DNA from: Micromonospora sonchi
GTDB taxonomy: Bacteria > Actinomycetota > Actinomycetes > Mycobacteriales > Micromonosporaceae
DNA length: 64,000 bases
Assembly: GCF_014646235.1 (NCBI RefSeq)
Contig: NZ_BMNB01000031.1
Location: 17,747 to 81,746 of the forward strand
Direction of reading: 5' to 3'
Shown: in pieces, positions 41,312-49,900 of the stretch
Position numbering within the stretch: the first letter of the stretch is position 1
Layout: each line of letters opens with the position of its first letter
Made by a program: the position numbers and the translations under genes
The notes under the pieces: model-generated
The model's database searches: none
What the model was told of the DNA's origin: nothing
What the model saw: the letters and a program-made list of their open reading frames with translations, nothing else

Positions 41312-42988
41312 ATGACATATCAGCACCGCGGCGCGAGGAGCACCCGCCGCAACTTCCTCGGCATGGTGGGCCTCGGCGCGGCGGCCATCGCCGGCGGTCC
41401 CCTGCTCACGGGCTGCTCCGAGAAGCCGGCCGGCAGCGGCAGCGCCCAGAACCTGGACGCCTTCGCCGACCTGCTGCCGACGCACAAGGAACTGTCCCAG
41501 AGCATCGCGCCCGACATCATCGGCACCCGCCCGGTGCCGGACGGATACACCAGGTACCCGAGCAGCCTCGTCGACCTGATCACCGAAAAGCCGGGCACCA
41601 GCGGCAAGGAGATCAGCGCGATGACCCCGCAGTGGGGTCCCGCGCCGCCCGGCATCGCCCAGAGCGCCTACCTGCAAGCGGTCAACGCTGAGCTCGGCAC
41701 CCCGGTCAACTTCGCCGTACAGGACGGCAACACGTACGCGGACAAGCTCAACGCCATGTTCGGTGGCCGGGACGTCCCCGAACTACTCTGCGTGCCGGGC
41801 TGGGAAGTGGAGAAGATCCCGCGCTTCGCCCAGGCGATCGACGTACTCTTCGAGGACCTGACCGAGCACCTCAGGGGCGACGCGGCCAACAACTACCCGA
41901 TGTTGGCCACCTTCCCGACCGGAGCCTGGCGGCACGCGATCTGGAACGGGCGCCTGGCGGCGGTGCCCAACCCGACCGACGGGCCGTTCCCGTGGGTGAT
42001 GTTCACCCGCAAGGATCTGCTGGACGCACGCGGCCTGGCCGTTCCGACGTCGCTGGACGAGCTGCTGGCAATCGCCAAGCAGGTCACCGACCCGGCGAAG
42101 AAGGTGTGGGCGTTCGACGACGTCTTCGCCATGATCCAGATGTACCACAAGGTGCCCGGCTCCAAGGGTGGCTGGCGACTGCGGTCCGACGGGACCCCGG
42201 AGTTCAAGTACGAGACCCCGGAGTTCCGCCAGGCGCTGGAGGTGATGGCCAAGATCTACCAGGACGGCCTGGTCCATCCCGACATCATCGCCAGCAGGGG
42301 TGCGGACAGCGCCCAACTGTTCGCCAAGAACGGCGCGATCGTCTTCACCCGGAACGGGACCGGCATGTGGCAGCCCGCCCAGGCCGAACACCAGAAGGTC
42401 AACCCGAAGCTGAACATCCAGCCGGTGCCGATCTTCTCCGCCACCGGCGGCAATCCCCTGGTCTGGGGTGACGACGAGCCGATCTCGTTCACCTTCGTCA
42501 AGAAGGGCGTCGGCAAGGAGCGCATCGAGGAGCTGTTGCGCGTCATCAACTGGTGCTCCGCGCCGCTGGGCAGCCAGGAGGCGCAGCTACGCGACTACGG
42601 GGTCGAGGGTAGACACCACACCCCGGGGCCGAACGGGCCCCGCAAGACCGACCTGGCGTTCAAGGAGATCGCCAACCAGTACTTCTTCATCAGCGGCCGC
42701 AACCCGACCGTGGGTCCGTACCCGGACACCCCCAACTACGTCCAGGACCTGCTGGCCTACTCCAACGAAATGGTCAAGTACCTGGAGAAGAACCCCTGGC
42801 AAGGGGTGAAGCTGGAGATGCCGGCCGCGTACAAGGCCAACCAGGTGCCGACCGAGGACAAGATCAACGACGTGCTGCGGGGTCGTCGGCCGCTCTCCGA
42901 TTTCGAGGCCATCGTGCAGGAGTGGAAGACCAGCGGCGGTGAGGAGGCCCGGCGCCTGCTCGCGGAATCGCTGCCCAAGGCTGGATGA
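41312..42988 (+). CDS. Extracellular solute-binding lipoprotein of an oligosaccharide ABC importer
   Basis: A 558-residue lipoprotein. ATG 41312 follows AGGGGAG. The N terminus has 'STRRNFLGMVGLGAAAIAGG', a twin-Arg-like motif, and lipobox LLTGC, so it is probably exported by Tat and lipid-anchored. The mature protein is a family 1 (LplA-type) binding protein, longer than usual maltose-type ones, with 'PWVMFTRKDLLDARGLAVPT', 'TPEFRQALEVMAKIYQDGLV' and 'VVWGDDEP'-like hinge segments. LplA-type systems import larger, often acidic or substituted oligosaccharides. The xylO-like operator and neighbouring xylanases point to xylo-oligosaccharides. It is the first gene of a three-gene operon. Confidence 0.9.
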   Translation: MTYQHRGARSTRRNFLGMVGLGAAAIAGGPLLTGCSEKPAGSGSAQNLDAFADLLPTHKELSQSIAPDIIGTRPVPDGYTRYPSSLVDLITEKPGTSGKEISAMTPQWGPAPPGIAQSAYLQAVNAELGTPVNFAVQDGNTYADKLNAMFGGRDVPELLCVPGWEVEKIPRFAQAIDVLFEDLTEHLRGDAANNYPMLATFPTGAWRHAIWNGRLAAVPNPTDGPFPWVMFTRKDLLDARGLAVPTSLDELLAIAKQVTDPAKKVWAFDDVFAMIQMYHKVPGSKGGWRLRSDGTPEFKYETPEFRQALEVMAKIYQDGLVHPDIIASRGADSAQLFAKNGAIVFTRNGTGMWQPAQAEHQKVNPKLNIQPVPIFSATGGNPLVWGDDEPISFTFVKKGVGKERIEELLRVINWCSAPLGSQEAQLRDYGVEGRHHTPGPNGPRKTDLAFKEIANQYFFISGRNPTVGPYPDTPNYVQDLLAYSNEMVKYLEKNPWQGVKLEMPAAYKANQVPTEDKINDVLRGRRPLSDFEAIVQEWKTSGGEEARRLLAESLPKAG

Positions 42989-44025
42989 TGCACACCCGTC
43001 ACGCGCCCGCCGAGGCCGGGACCGAAGCGTCCCGGTCTCGCGGGGCGAGCCCACCGACGACGGTCGATCCGCCCCGTGCCCGCCGCGCCGGTCGCCGGGT
43101 GTCACTGCGGGCCCGGCTGCGCCGCGACTGGCAACTGCTGGCCATGGTCGCCCCGGGCTTCGTCATCCTGCTGGTCTTCAGCTACGTGCCGATCCTCGGC
43201 AACGTCATCGCCTTCCAGGACTACAACCCCTATCTCGGGGACAATCCGCTGGAGGCGTTCCTCCAGAGCAACTGGATCGGCTTCGGGCAGTTCCAGCTCC
43301 TCTTCGAGGACCCGGCGTTCTGGGACGCGTTCCGCAACACCCTGGCGATCACCGCGTTCCAACTGGTCTTCTTCTTCCCGCTGCCGATCGTGCTGGCCGT
43401 CGCGCTGCACAACCTGCTCTCCAGCCGACTGCGCGGCCTCATCCAGACGGTCGTGTACCTGCCACACTTCTTCAGCTGGGTGCTGGTGGTCAGTTTCTTC
43501 GTCGCCATGTTCGGTGGTGCCGGCCTGTTGGCGCAGACGATGCGCGAGGCCGGGATGGAGCCGTGGCAGATCATGACGAACCCGGACACCTTCATCATCC
43601 TGGTGACCGCCGAGGCGGTGTGGAAGGACGTCGGCTGGGGCACCATCATCTTCCTGGCCGCGCTCTCCACCATCGACCAGAACCTCCGCGAGGCCGCGGC
43701 CGCCGACGGTGCCGGACGGTGGCGCCGGCTGTGGCACATCACCCTGCCCGGCCTGCGCCCGGTGATCGTGCTGCTGCTCATCCTGCGCCTGGGCGACGCG
43801 CTCTCGGTCGGCTTCGAACAGTTCCTCCTGCAGCGGGAAGCCGTTGGCCGGCAGGCCTCCGAGGTGCTGGACACCTTCGTCTACCACTTTTCCATCGCCA
43901 CCGGGAACTACGGCTACGGTTCCGCCGCTGGCCTGTTCAAGGCCGTCATCGGGCTCTGCCTGATCCTGGCCGCCAACAAGGTCGCACACATGCTCGGCGA
44001 ACGAGGGATCTACTCACGGTCATGA
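42985..44025 (+). CDS. ABC importer permease (LplB-type)
   Basis: A 346-residue membrane protein with a Pro/Arg-rich cytoplasmic N terminus (about 45 residues) and six transmembrane helices starting 'LLAMVAPGFVILLVFSYVPI'. The cytoplasmic EAA loop reads 'REAAAADGAGRWRRLWHITL', the contact site for the ATPase. It overlaps the binding-protein stop by ATGA. LplB-type sequence features include 'GNVIAFQDYNP' and 'LQSNWIGFGQF'. Confidence 0.92.
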   Translation: MMHTRHAPAEAGTEASRSRGASPPTTVDPPRARRAGRRVSLRARLRRDWQLLAMVAPGFVILLVFSYVPILGNVIAFQDYNPYLGDNPLEAFLQSNWIGFGQFQLLFEDPAFWDAFRNTLAITAFQLVFFFPLPIVLAVALHNLLSSRLRGLIQTVVYLPHFFSWVLVVSFFVAMFGGAGLLAQTMREAGMEPWQIMTNPDTFIILVTAEAVWKDVGWGTIIFLAALSTIDQNLREAAAADGAGRWRRLWHITLPGLRPVIVLLLILRLGDALSVGFEQFLLQREAVGRQASEVLDTFVYHFSIATGNYGYGSAAGLFKAVIGLCLILAANKVAHMLGERGIYSRS

Positions 44026-44945
44026 CCACCACCATCGCCGGGAAGCCGCCCCGGCCGCGCGCCCGCCGACCGGTCTGGGAGGAGAGACCCACCCCTATCG
44101 GCCAGGCCGGCAAGGCTCTTCTGCTCGGCCTGCTCGTACTCAGCGTGCTCTTCCCGCTCTGGGTGATCCTGGTGACCAGCCTCTCCTCCCGGGAGACGAT
44201 CGCCAACGCCGGTGGTCTCGTGGTCATTCCCCGGGGGATCGACACCTCCGCCTACGAGGTCATCTTCGCCGGTGGCGCCGTCACCCGGGCGTTGTGGATC
44301 AGCACCCTGGTCACCGTCATCGGTACCGTCATCGCGCTGACCGTGACCGTGCTCGCCGCGTACGGCCTGTCCCGGCCGCGCTCACTCGGATACCGGTGGC
44401 TGCTCGCGTACTTCCTGCTGCCGTTCCTGATCTATCCGCCGCTGGTGCCGAAGTACCTCGTGGTCACCGGGCTGGGTCTCAAGGACACCATCTGGGCGCT
44501 GATCCTGCCGCCCGCGATCAGCGTGTTCAACCTGGTCGTCGTGCGCGGCTTCTTCCAGGGCATCCCGCAGGAACTGCTGGACAGCGCCCGCATCGACGGC
44601 GCCAACGACTTCCGCACCCTGGCCCGCATCGTCCTGCCGCTGTCGCGGGCGGTCATCGCGGTGGTCGGCCTCTTCTACGCGGTCACCTACTGGAACGTCT
44701 GGTTCGACGCGGTGCTGTTCATCGACCGCAACGACATGTACCCGATCCAGCGGGTGTTGCAGAGCTACCTGCTGGCCGGGCAGGCGCCGAAGACCTCCGG
44801 CGGCGCCAGCGGGATCACCATGCCGCCCACCGAGGCGATCAAAATGGCGGTGGTCGTGCTCACCGTCGCGCCGATCGTCGCCGTCTATCCGTTCATCCAG
44901 CGGCACTTCGTCAAGGGCATACTGATCGGCGCCATCAAGGGCTGA
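44022..44945 (+). CDS. ABC importer permease (YtcP-type)
   Basis: A 307-residue second permease with six helices and the EAA loop 'QELLDSARIDGANDFRTLAR'. It overlaps the previous gene by ATGA. The LplB-YtcP pair is the usual CUT1-like combination for large oligosaccharides. No ATPase gene follows. In actinomycetes a shared ATPase (MsiK) commonly serves such systems, so this is probably complete as an operon. Confidence 0.92.
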   Translation: MTTTIAGKPPRPRARRPVWEERPTPIGQAGKALLLGLLVLSVLFPLWVILVTSLSSRETIANAGGLVVIPRGIDTSAYEVIFAGGAVTRALWISTLVTVIGTVIALTVTVLAAYGLSRPRSLGYRWLLAYFLLPFLIYPPLVPKYLVVTGLGLKDTIWALILPPAISVFNLVVVRGFFQGIPQELLDSARIDGANDFRTLARIVLPLSRAVIAVVGLFYAVTYWNVWFDAVLFIDRNDMYPIQRVLQSYLLAGQAPKTSGGASGITMPPTEAIKMAVVVLTVAPIVAVYPFIQRHFVKGILIGAIKG

Positions 44946-45151
44946 CGAGCGACCTGGACGTGGCCGGCACGGACGGTGCGGTCGGTACGCGCGCTCGGCC
45001 GCGCTGGCGATCCGGACCTCGGCTGTGTTGGTGGCCGCTTTGAGCGACCGGCAGTAGGTGGTGGCGACGAGGGTGGGTTCGATCCGCCGAGTGGGTCGGG
45101 TCGCTGCTGTCGGGTTTGGTGAGGCTGTGCCCTGTCGGTGGTCGGGGGCGT

Positions 45152-45358
45152 GGGTTGCGGTATGTCGGGGTGTTCGGGCCGGTCGGGTGGGCGCGAGTTG
45201 CGGCGTGTCGGGGTGTCCGGTCCGGTGAGTGGCACGAGTTGCGGAATGTCGGGGTGCCCGGGCTCGCTGAGGCCGCGAGTTGCGGCATCTCGTGCGCCGA
45301 TCCATGAGTCGCGGCATCTCGTGCGCCGATCACCGAGGTGCGGCATCTCGTGCGTCGT
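45152..45358. repeat. Irregular tandem array of a GAGTTGCGGCAT-core repeat
   Basis: Six imperfect copies of a core like GAGTTGCGGCATCTCGTGCG start at 45152, 45195, 45236, 45277, 45306 and 45335. The first three share a GTCGGGGTG continuation and the last three CTCGTGCG; spacing falls from about 41-43 to 29 bases. The array lies in the gene-free stretch 44946-45505, which otherwise holds only the terminator at 45457. Frames across it are low-complexity and not credible genes. Confidence 0.7.
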
Positions 45359-45456
45359 GCTGTCCGAGGACGACACGTGCAAGGTGTACGCCGTCGCTCG
45401 GCGCCCAGCTTCACAGTGGGGCGACGATCATGATCGCCATCCGTTGGCGAAACGGG

Positions 45457-45494
45457 GAAGGTGGGGTGCCGACGGTTGTCGGCACCCCACCTTC
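45457..45494. terminator. Strong terminator after the GH11 gene
   Basis: GAAGGTGGGGTGCCGAC (45457-45473) pairs perfectly over 17 bp with 45478-45494; the loop is GGTT. It lies 11 bases beyond the GH11 stop codon. Confidence 0.9.
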
Positions 45495-45505
45495 GGTCGA
45501 TCAGA

Positions 45506-46537
45506 TCACCCGGTCGAGCAGGTTGCTGTGGGTGTGGTGTTGTTGCCGTTCTTGTAGAGCGTGATCCCGAAGTTGTTGCCGTTGCCGTTCGGGCGTGCCG
45601 TGAGCGTGCCGCTGTTGCCGCTGACCGAGGCGTTCCAGCTGTTCTGCAGGCTCTGGCTGCCGTTGGTGCGGATGGTGACCACCCAGTTGTTGCTGCCGCT
45701 GACCGAGAAGGTCGTGTTGAACCGGTCGTTCCAGTCTTCGGCGCGGTTCACGCTGACCGTACAGCCGCCGTTGCCGGGCGGCGGGGTGCTCGGCGGCGGG
45801 TTGGTCGGGTTGGGGCTGCTGCCTTCCCGGACGGTGATGTCCGAGCTTCCCTGGCTCTGGTAGCCCTCGGTGGCCATGATCTGGTAGTAGTGGTTGCCGA
45901 GGTTCAGCCCAGCGCGGGCCCAGGCGTCGAAGTGGTTGGCGGTGGTGATGGTGCCGCTGCTGCGCTTCTGCTGCCGGACGCTCCAGTACTGGTAGAACGT
46001 CGCGGTGCCGTCGATCGAGGGCTGGTTGACCCGCTGACTGCGCAGGATGTCGTAGGTGCCGCCGTCGGTGGTGACGGTGCCGAGCCGGGTGGCGCCGCTG
46101 CTCGGGTTGTAGCTGCCGAAGTTCTCGACGATGTAGTACTCGACGAGCGGGTTGCGGGTCCAGCCATACAGGGCGAGGTAGCTGTTGTTGTTGCCCGGGT
46201 TGTAGGTGCCCGAGTAGGTGATCGTGCGGCGGGTTCCGGGGTTCCAGCCCTTGCCGCCGACCCAGTTGTTGGTGCTCCTGCTCCACGAGCTGCTGTAGCG
46301 GCCGTTCTCGCGCAACACCATGCAGGCGTCGCCGCTGTCCTTCCAGAACGAGAAGAAGAACCCGTTGTGGGTGCCTTCCGTGCTCGAGCAGACCTGCCGG
46401 TCGGCCTCGGCGTGGGCGGGGCTGGCCACGAGCGCGGTGGTGCCGGTCGTGATCAGCGCCACGGCGCAGGCGGCACCGATGAGCGACCTGAGGCGTCCAC
46501 GCCTGCGACTTCGTGGTGGGACGGGGACGTTGTTCAT
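45506..46537 (-). CDS. Secreted GH11 endo-1,4-beta-xylanase with CBM2
   Basis: A 343-residue enzyme that cuts the xylan backbone. ATG 46537 has GAGGAGGA upstream. A basic-then-hydrophobic signal peptide ends near AHA-EA (residue 43). The GH11 jelly roll spans about 50-235, with nucleophile Glu133 (LVEYYIVE) and acid/base Glu224 (MATEGYQS). A Pro/Asn linker (about 240-256) joins it to a C-terminal CBM2-type module (258-343) bounded by Cys and containing the Trp residues expected for binding crystalline polysaccharide. It is divergent from the megasynthase and convergent with the importer operon. Confidence 0.95.
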   Translation of the reverse strand: MNNVPVPPRSRRRGRLRSLIGAACAVALITTGTTALVASPAHAEADRQVCSSTEGTHNGFFFSFWKDSGDACMVLRENGRYSSSWSRSTNNWVGGKGWNPGTRRTITYSGTYNPGNNNSYLALYGWTRNPLVEYYIVENFGSYNPSSGATRLGTVTTDGGTYDILRSQRVNQPSIDGTATFYQYWSVRQQKRSSGTITTANHFDAWARAGLNLGNHYYQIMATEGYQSQGSSDITVREGSSPNPTNPPPSTPPPGNGGCTVSVNRAEDWNDRFNTTFSVSGSNNWVVTIRTNGSQSLQNSWNASVSGNSGTLTARPNGNGNNFGITLYKNGNNTTPTATCSTG

Positions 46538-46987
46538 GCTTCCTCCTCATGACGGCTGGCCGGTGGCCAGCAGTGCGCTACGAACCGGCGGTCTCGGTGG
46601 CCGGGCGGCCACCATCGACTGTCGACGTCGTACCGGGTGGTGGTCTGCCGGTCGTCCTGCACCGTGACCGGCGGAGTAGGTAGCGACAGTCGACGATCAT
46701 CTAGATGCGTCGATGGCCAACAGTATTGGCTCGACGTTGCCAACCAGTCAACAACTTCCGGAAATACTGAGTTGGCCGCAGCTTACGAATCCGCCCTCGC
46801 GTCCAGCGTTGGTGCTGCTCAGCCGCAGGGCGGGCAGCAGCGAAAGTTCCAGGCACCTTCCGGACGATGGCGCGCGTCCGGATCTTTCGCGGGGCAGGGA
46901 GTCTCTGGTCGGGGTATCGACCCGTTGGGCAGCCCACGGATCCAGGGCAGGAACCGAGCCGGCATCGTGGGCGACTAGCATCCTGCC
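46538..46987. promoter_or_regulatory. Divergent regulatory region of GH11 and the megasynthase, with AACTTCCGGAA site
   Basis: 450 bases without a gene. AACTTCCGGAAATA at 46753-46766 is an imperfect copy of the perfect 14-bp palindrome upstream of the GH10 gene (59495). CATCTAGATG (46698-46707) is a 10-bp palindrome. Two GTCGAC-containing segments flank position 46650. Which gene these sites serve cannot be told from position alone. Confidence 0.45.
46976..46981 (+). promoter_or_regulatory. -10 box of the megasynthase gene
   Basis: TAGCAT lies 6 bases before the GTG at 46988 and no ribosome site is present, so a leaderless mRNA is the simplest reading. Confidence 0.5.
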
Positions 46988-49900
46988 GTGTCGATTGCGA
47001 TCGGGCCGGGTGCCCGCCGAGGCCTGCTCGACGTGCTCCTCGGCGCCGCCGACCGCTCTCCCGACCAGGTCATCGTGCATGTCCGGGAGGACGGCACCGA
47101 GCGTACGGTCAGCTTCCAGCAGTTGCGGGACGAGTCGCTGCGGGTCGCCGGCGGTTACCGGGCCGCCGGGGTGGCACCGGGCACGCCCGCGCTCCTGCTC
47201 GCCGACGCCGGGGACGATTTCCAACCGATGTTCTGGGGAGCGCTCGCCGCCGGGCTGGTGCCGGTGCCGTTGCCGCCCGAGCCGAACCGGGTACGCGCGG
47301 TGCGGGACCTGCTTCCCGACGCGGTGGTCGTGACCGACGACGCCACCGCCGCGGTCGCCGACGACGTCACCGCCGCGGTGGCCGACGGGCTGCCCGCCCC
47401 GGTGTTGCGACTGGCCGCGCTGCGCGCCGGAACCCCACCGGAGGATTTGCCGACGCCGGCCGGGGACGACCTCGCCTTCCTCCAGTTCTCCTCGGGCAGC
47501 ACCGGCGCGCCGCGGGGCGTGGAACTGACCCACGACAACGTGCTGGCCAATCTGGAGCAGTCCAGGGTGGCCAGCGAAGCCCGCCCGGACGACGTCCTGG
47601 TCACCTGGATGCCGTACTTCCACGACATGGGGCTGATCGGCACCCATCTGACCCCGCTCGCCGTCGGCCTCAAGCAGGTACGCATCGGTCCGCTGGCGTT
47701 CGCCAAACGTCCCGTGCTGTGGTTCACCACCGCCCACCGGCACCGGGCCACCCTGCTGTCGGCGGCGAACTTCGCGCTGGCCCTGGCGGTACGCCGGGTG
47801 CCGGTCGAGACCCTCGCCGGACTCGACCTGAGTTCGGTGCGGTGCGTGGTGGTGGGGGCCGAGCCGATCTCGGCTGCGGTGTGGCGGTCCTTTCTGGCAC
47901 ACACCCGAACGGCCCGGCTCGACCCGGCCGCGCTGCGACCGGTGTACGGGCTCGCCGAGGCGACGCTCGCGGTGACCTTCCCGCCGGCCGGGGAGGTGGC
48001 CGCCCCGCTGGTGCTGGACCGGGCCGAGTTGAGCCGGGGCCGGGCGGTGCCGACCGACCCCGGCGCGCACGCGGTCGAGGTGATGGATCTCGGTCACCCG
48101 GTGACCGGCTGCGCGGTGCGTGTCGTCGACGACCACGGCCGGCCGCTGCCCGACCGGCAGGTCGGCCAGATCGAGGTGCGCGGCCCGAACGTGGCGCGGG
48201 GCTACCACCGGGCGCCGCAGGCCAGCCGGGACACCTTCGTGAACGGCTGGCTGCGTACCGGCGACCTGGGTTTTCTGCGCGACGGGCGGCTCTGCGTCAC
48301 CGGCCGGGCCAAGGACGTGGTCTTCGTCAACGGCCGGACCTTTCACGCCTCGGACCTGGAGGCGGTGGCCGTTGCCACCCCCGGCCTGCCGGGCGACCTG
48401 GTCGCGGTGGTCGGCGCGACCGACCCGGTCCGCGGTGGTGAGCGGATCGTGGTGTTCGTGCCGTGGGCCCGCCCGCCGGCCGACGCGGCCGGGGTGCTCG
48501 CCGCGGTCCGGGGGCGGGTGGCCGAGGCCTGCGGCCACGACGAGGTCCGGGTGCTGCCCTTGCCGCCCGGCGCGTTCGCCCGAACCACCAGCGGAAAGCT
48601 ACGCCGGCGCCGGATGCGCGAGCGGTACCTGGCCGGCGACTTCGCCGACCGGGAGCGGCGCTGGTGCGCACCGGCCGAACCGGCAGCGTGCACCCCGGCC
48701 GACCGTTTCCCGCAGGACAGCGCTGCCGCTACCATCCTCCGGCCGCCCGACGCCGGGCGGTCCCGACGGGAACTCGAAGAGCTGGTCCGCGAGGTCTGGG
48801 CCCGGGTGCTGAAACGGCCGCCGGCCACGATCGGCCCGGACGACCGCTTCCTGGCCGTCGGCGGGTCGTCGCTTAAGGCGATGGAGGTGCTCGCCGGGCT
48901 GGAGGACGCCCTGGGCACCCCGTTGCACCCGGCGGACCTGCGGGACTGTCCCACCGTCGCGGCGCTCGCCGACCGGCTGGCCGCCGGGCCGGTCACCGGC
49001 CGGGAGCCCGTGACGAAGTCCCCGACCGGACCGAGCCGGACGACGACCGACGGTGACCGCACTTCGGCCGGCGTGGCGGTGATCGGGATGGCCTGCCGGT
49101 TCCCCGGTGCGGACACCCCGGAGGAGTTCTGGCAACGGCTGGTCGACGGCGTCGACCCCGTCGCTCCGGTCCCCGCCCACCGCTGGATCCCGTCGGGCAC
49201 CGGACCACGCTGGGGCTCCTTCCTGGACGATCCGATGCTCTTCGACGCCGGGTTCTTCGGTCTCACCGAACAGGAGGCGCGGCTCACCGACCCGCACGCC
49301 CGGCTCTTCCTGGAGATCGGGTACGAGGCCCTGGAGCGCGCCGGGTACGCCGGACCCCGCCGGCACGGCCACCGGATCGGTGTCTTCGCCGCCGTCGGCG
49401 AGAGCGGCTACCCCGAACTGCTGGCGGCCAACGCAGCGGCGGAGCTGGTCGGTGGCACGGCGCCGGCCAGCGGGGCGGCGATGCTGGTCGGGAACCTGCG
49501 GAACCTGATTCCGGCCCGGTTGGCGCAGGCACTGGACCTGACCGGGCCGGCGATCGCGGTGGACACGGCATGCTCGTCGGCGCTGGTCGCGCTGCACCTG
49601 GCCGCCCGCAGCCTGGCCGCCGGCGAGTGTGACGTGGCGGTGGTCGGCGGGGTGAATCTCAACCTCACCGAGACCGGATACCGGCTGCTCGACGCCGCCG
49701 AGGCGCTTTCCCCCACCGGGCGGTGCCGCGCCTTCGACGCCGCCGCCGACGGTCTCGTCCCCGGCGAGGGCGGCGCCGCGCTGGTGCTCCGCCGCGCCGA
49801 CGACGCGTACACCGACGGGGATCCGGTCCTGGCTCTGGTCGCCGGGACCGCCGTCGGCAACGACGGACGCTCGTTGAGCCTGCTCGCGCCGAACCCGCAC

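Noticed and set aside
45138..45564. CRISPR array or repeat-encoded small proteins
   Set aside because: Repeats are imperfect and their spacing is irregular, and there are no cas genes. The frames are low-complexity.
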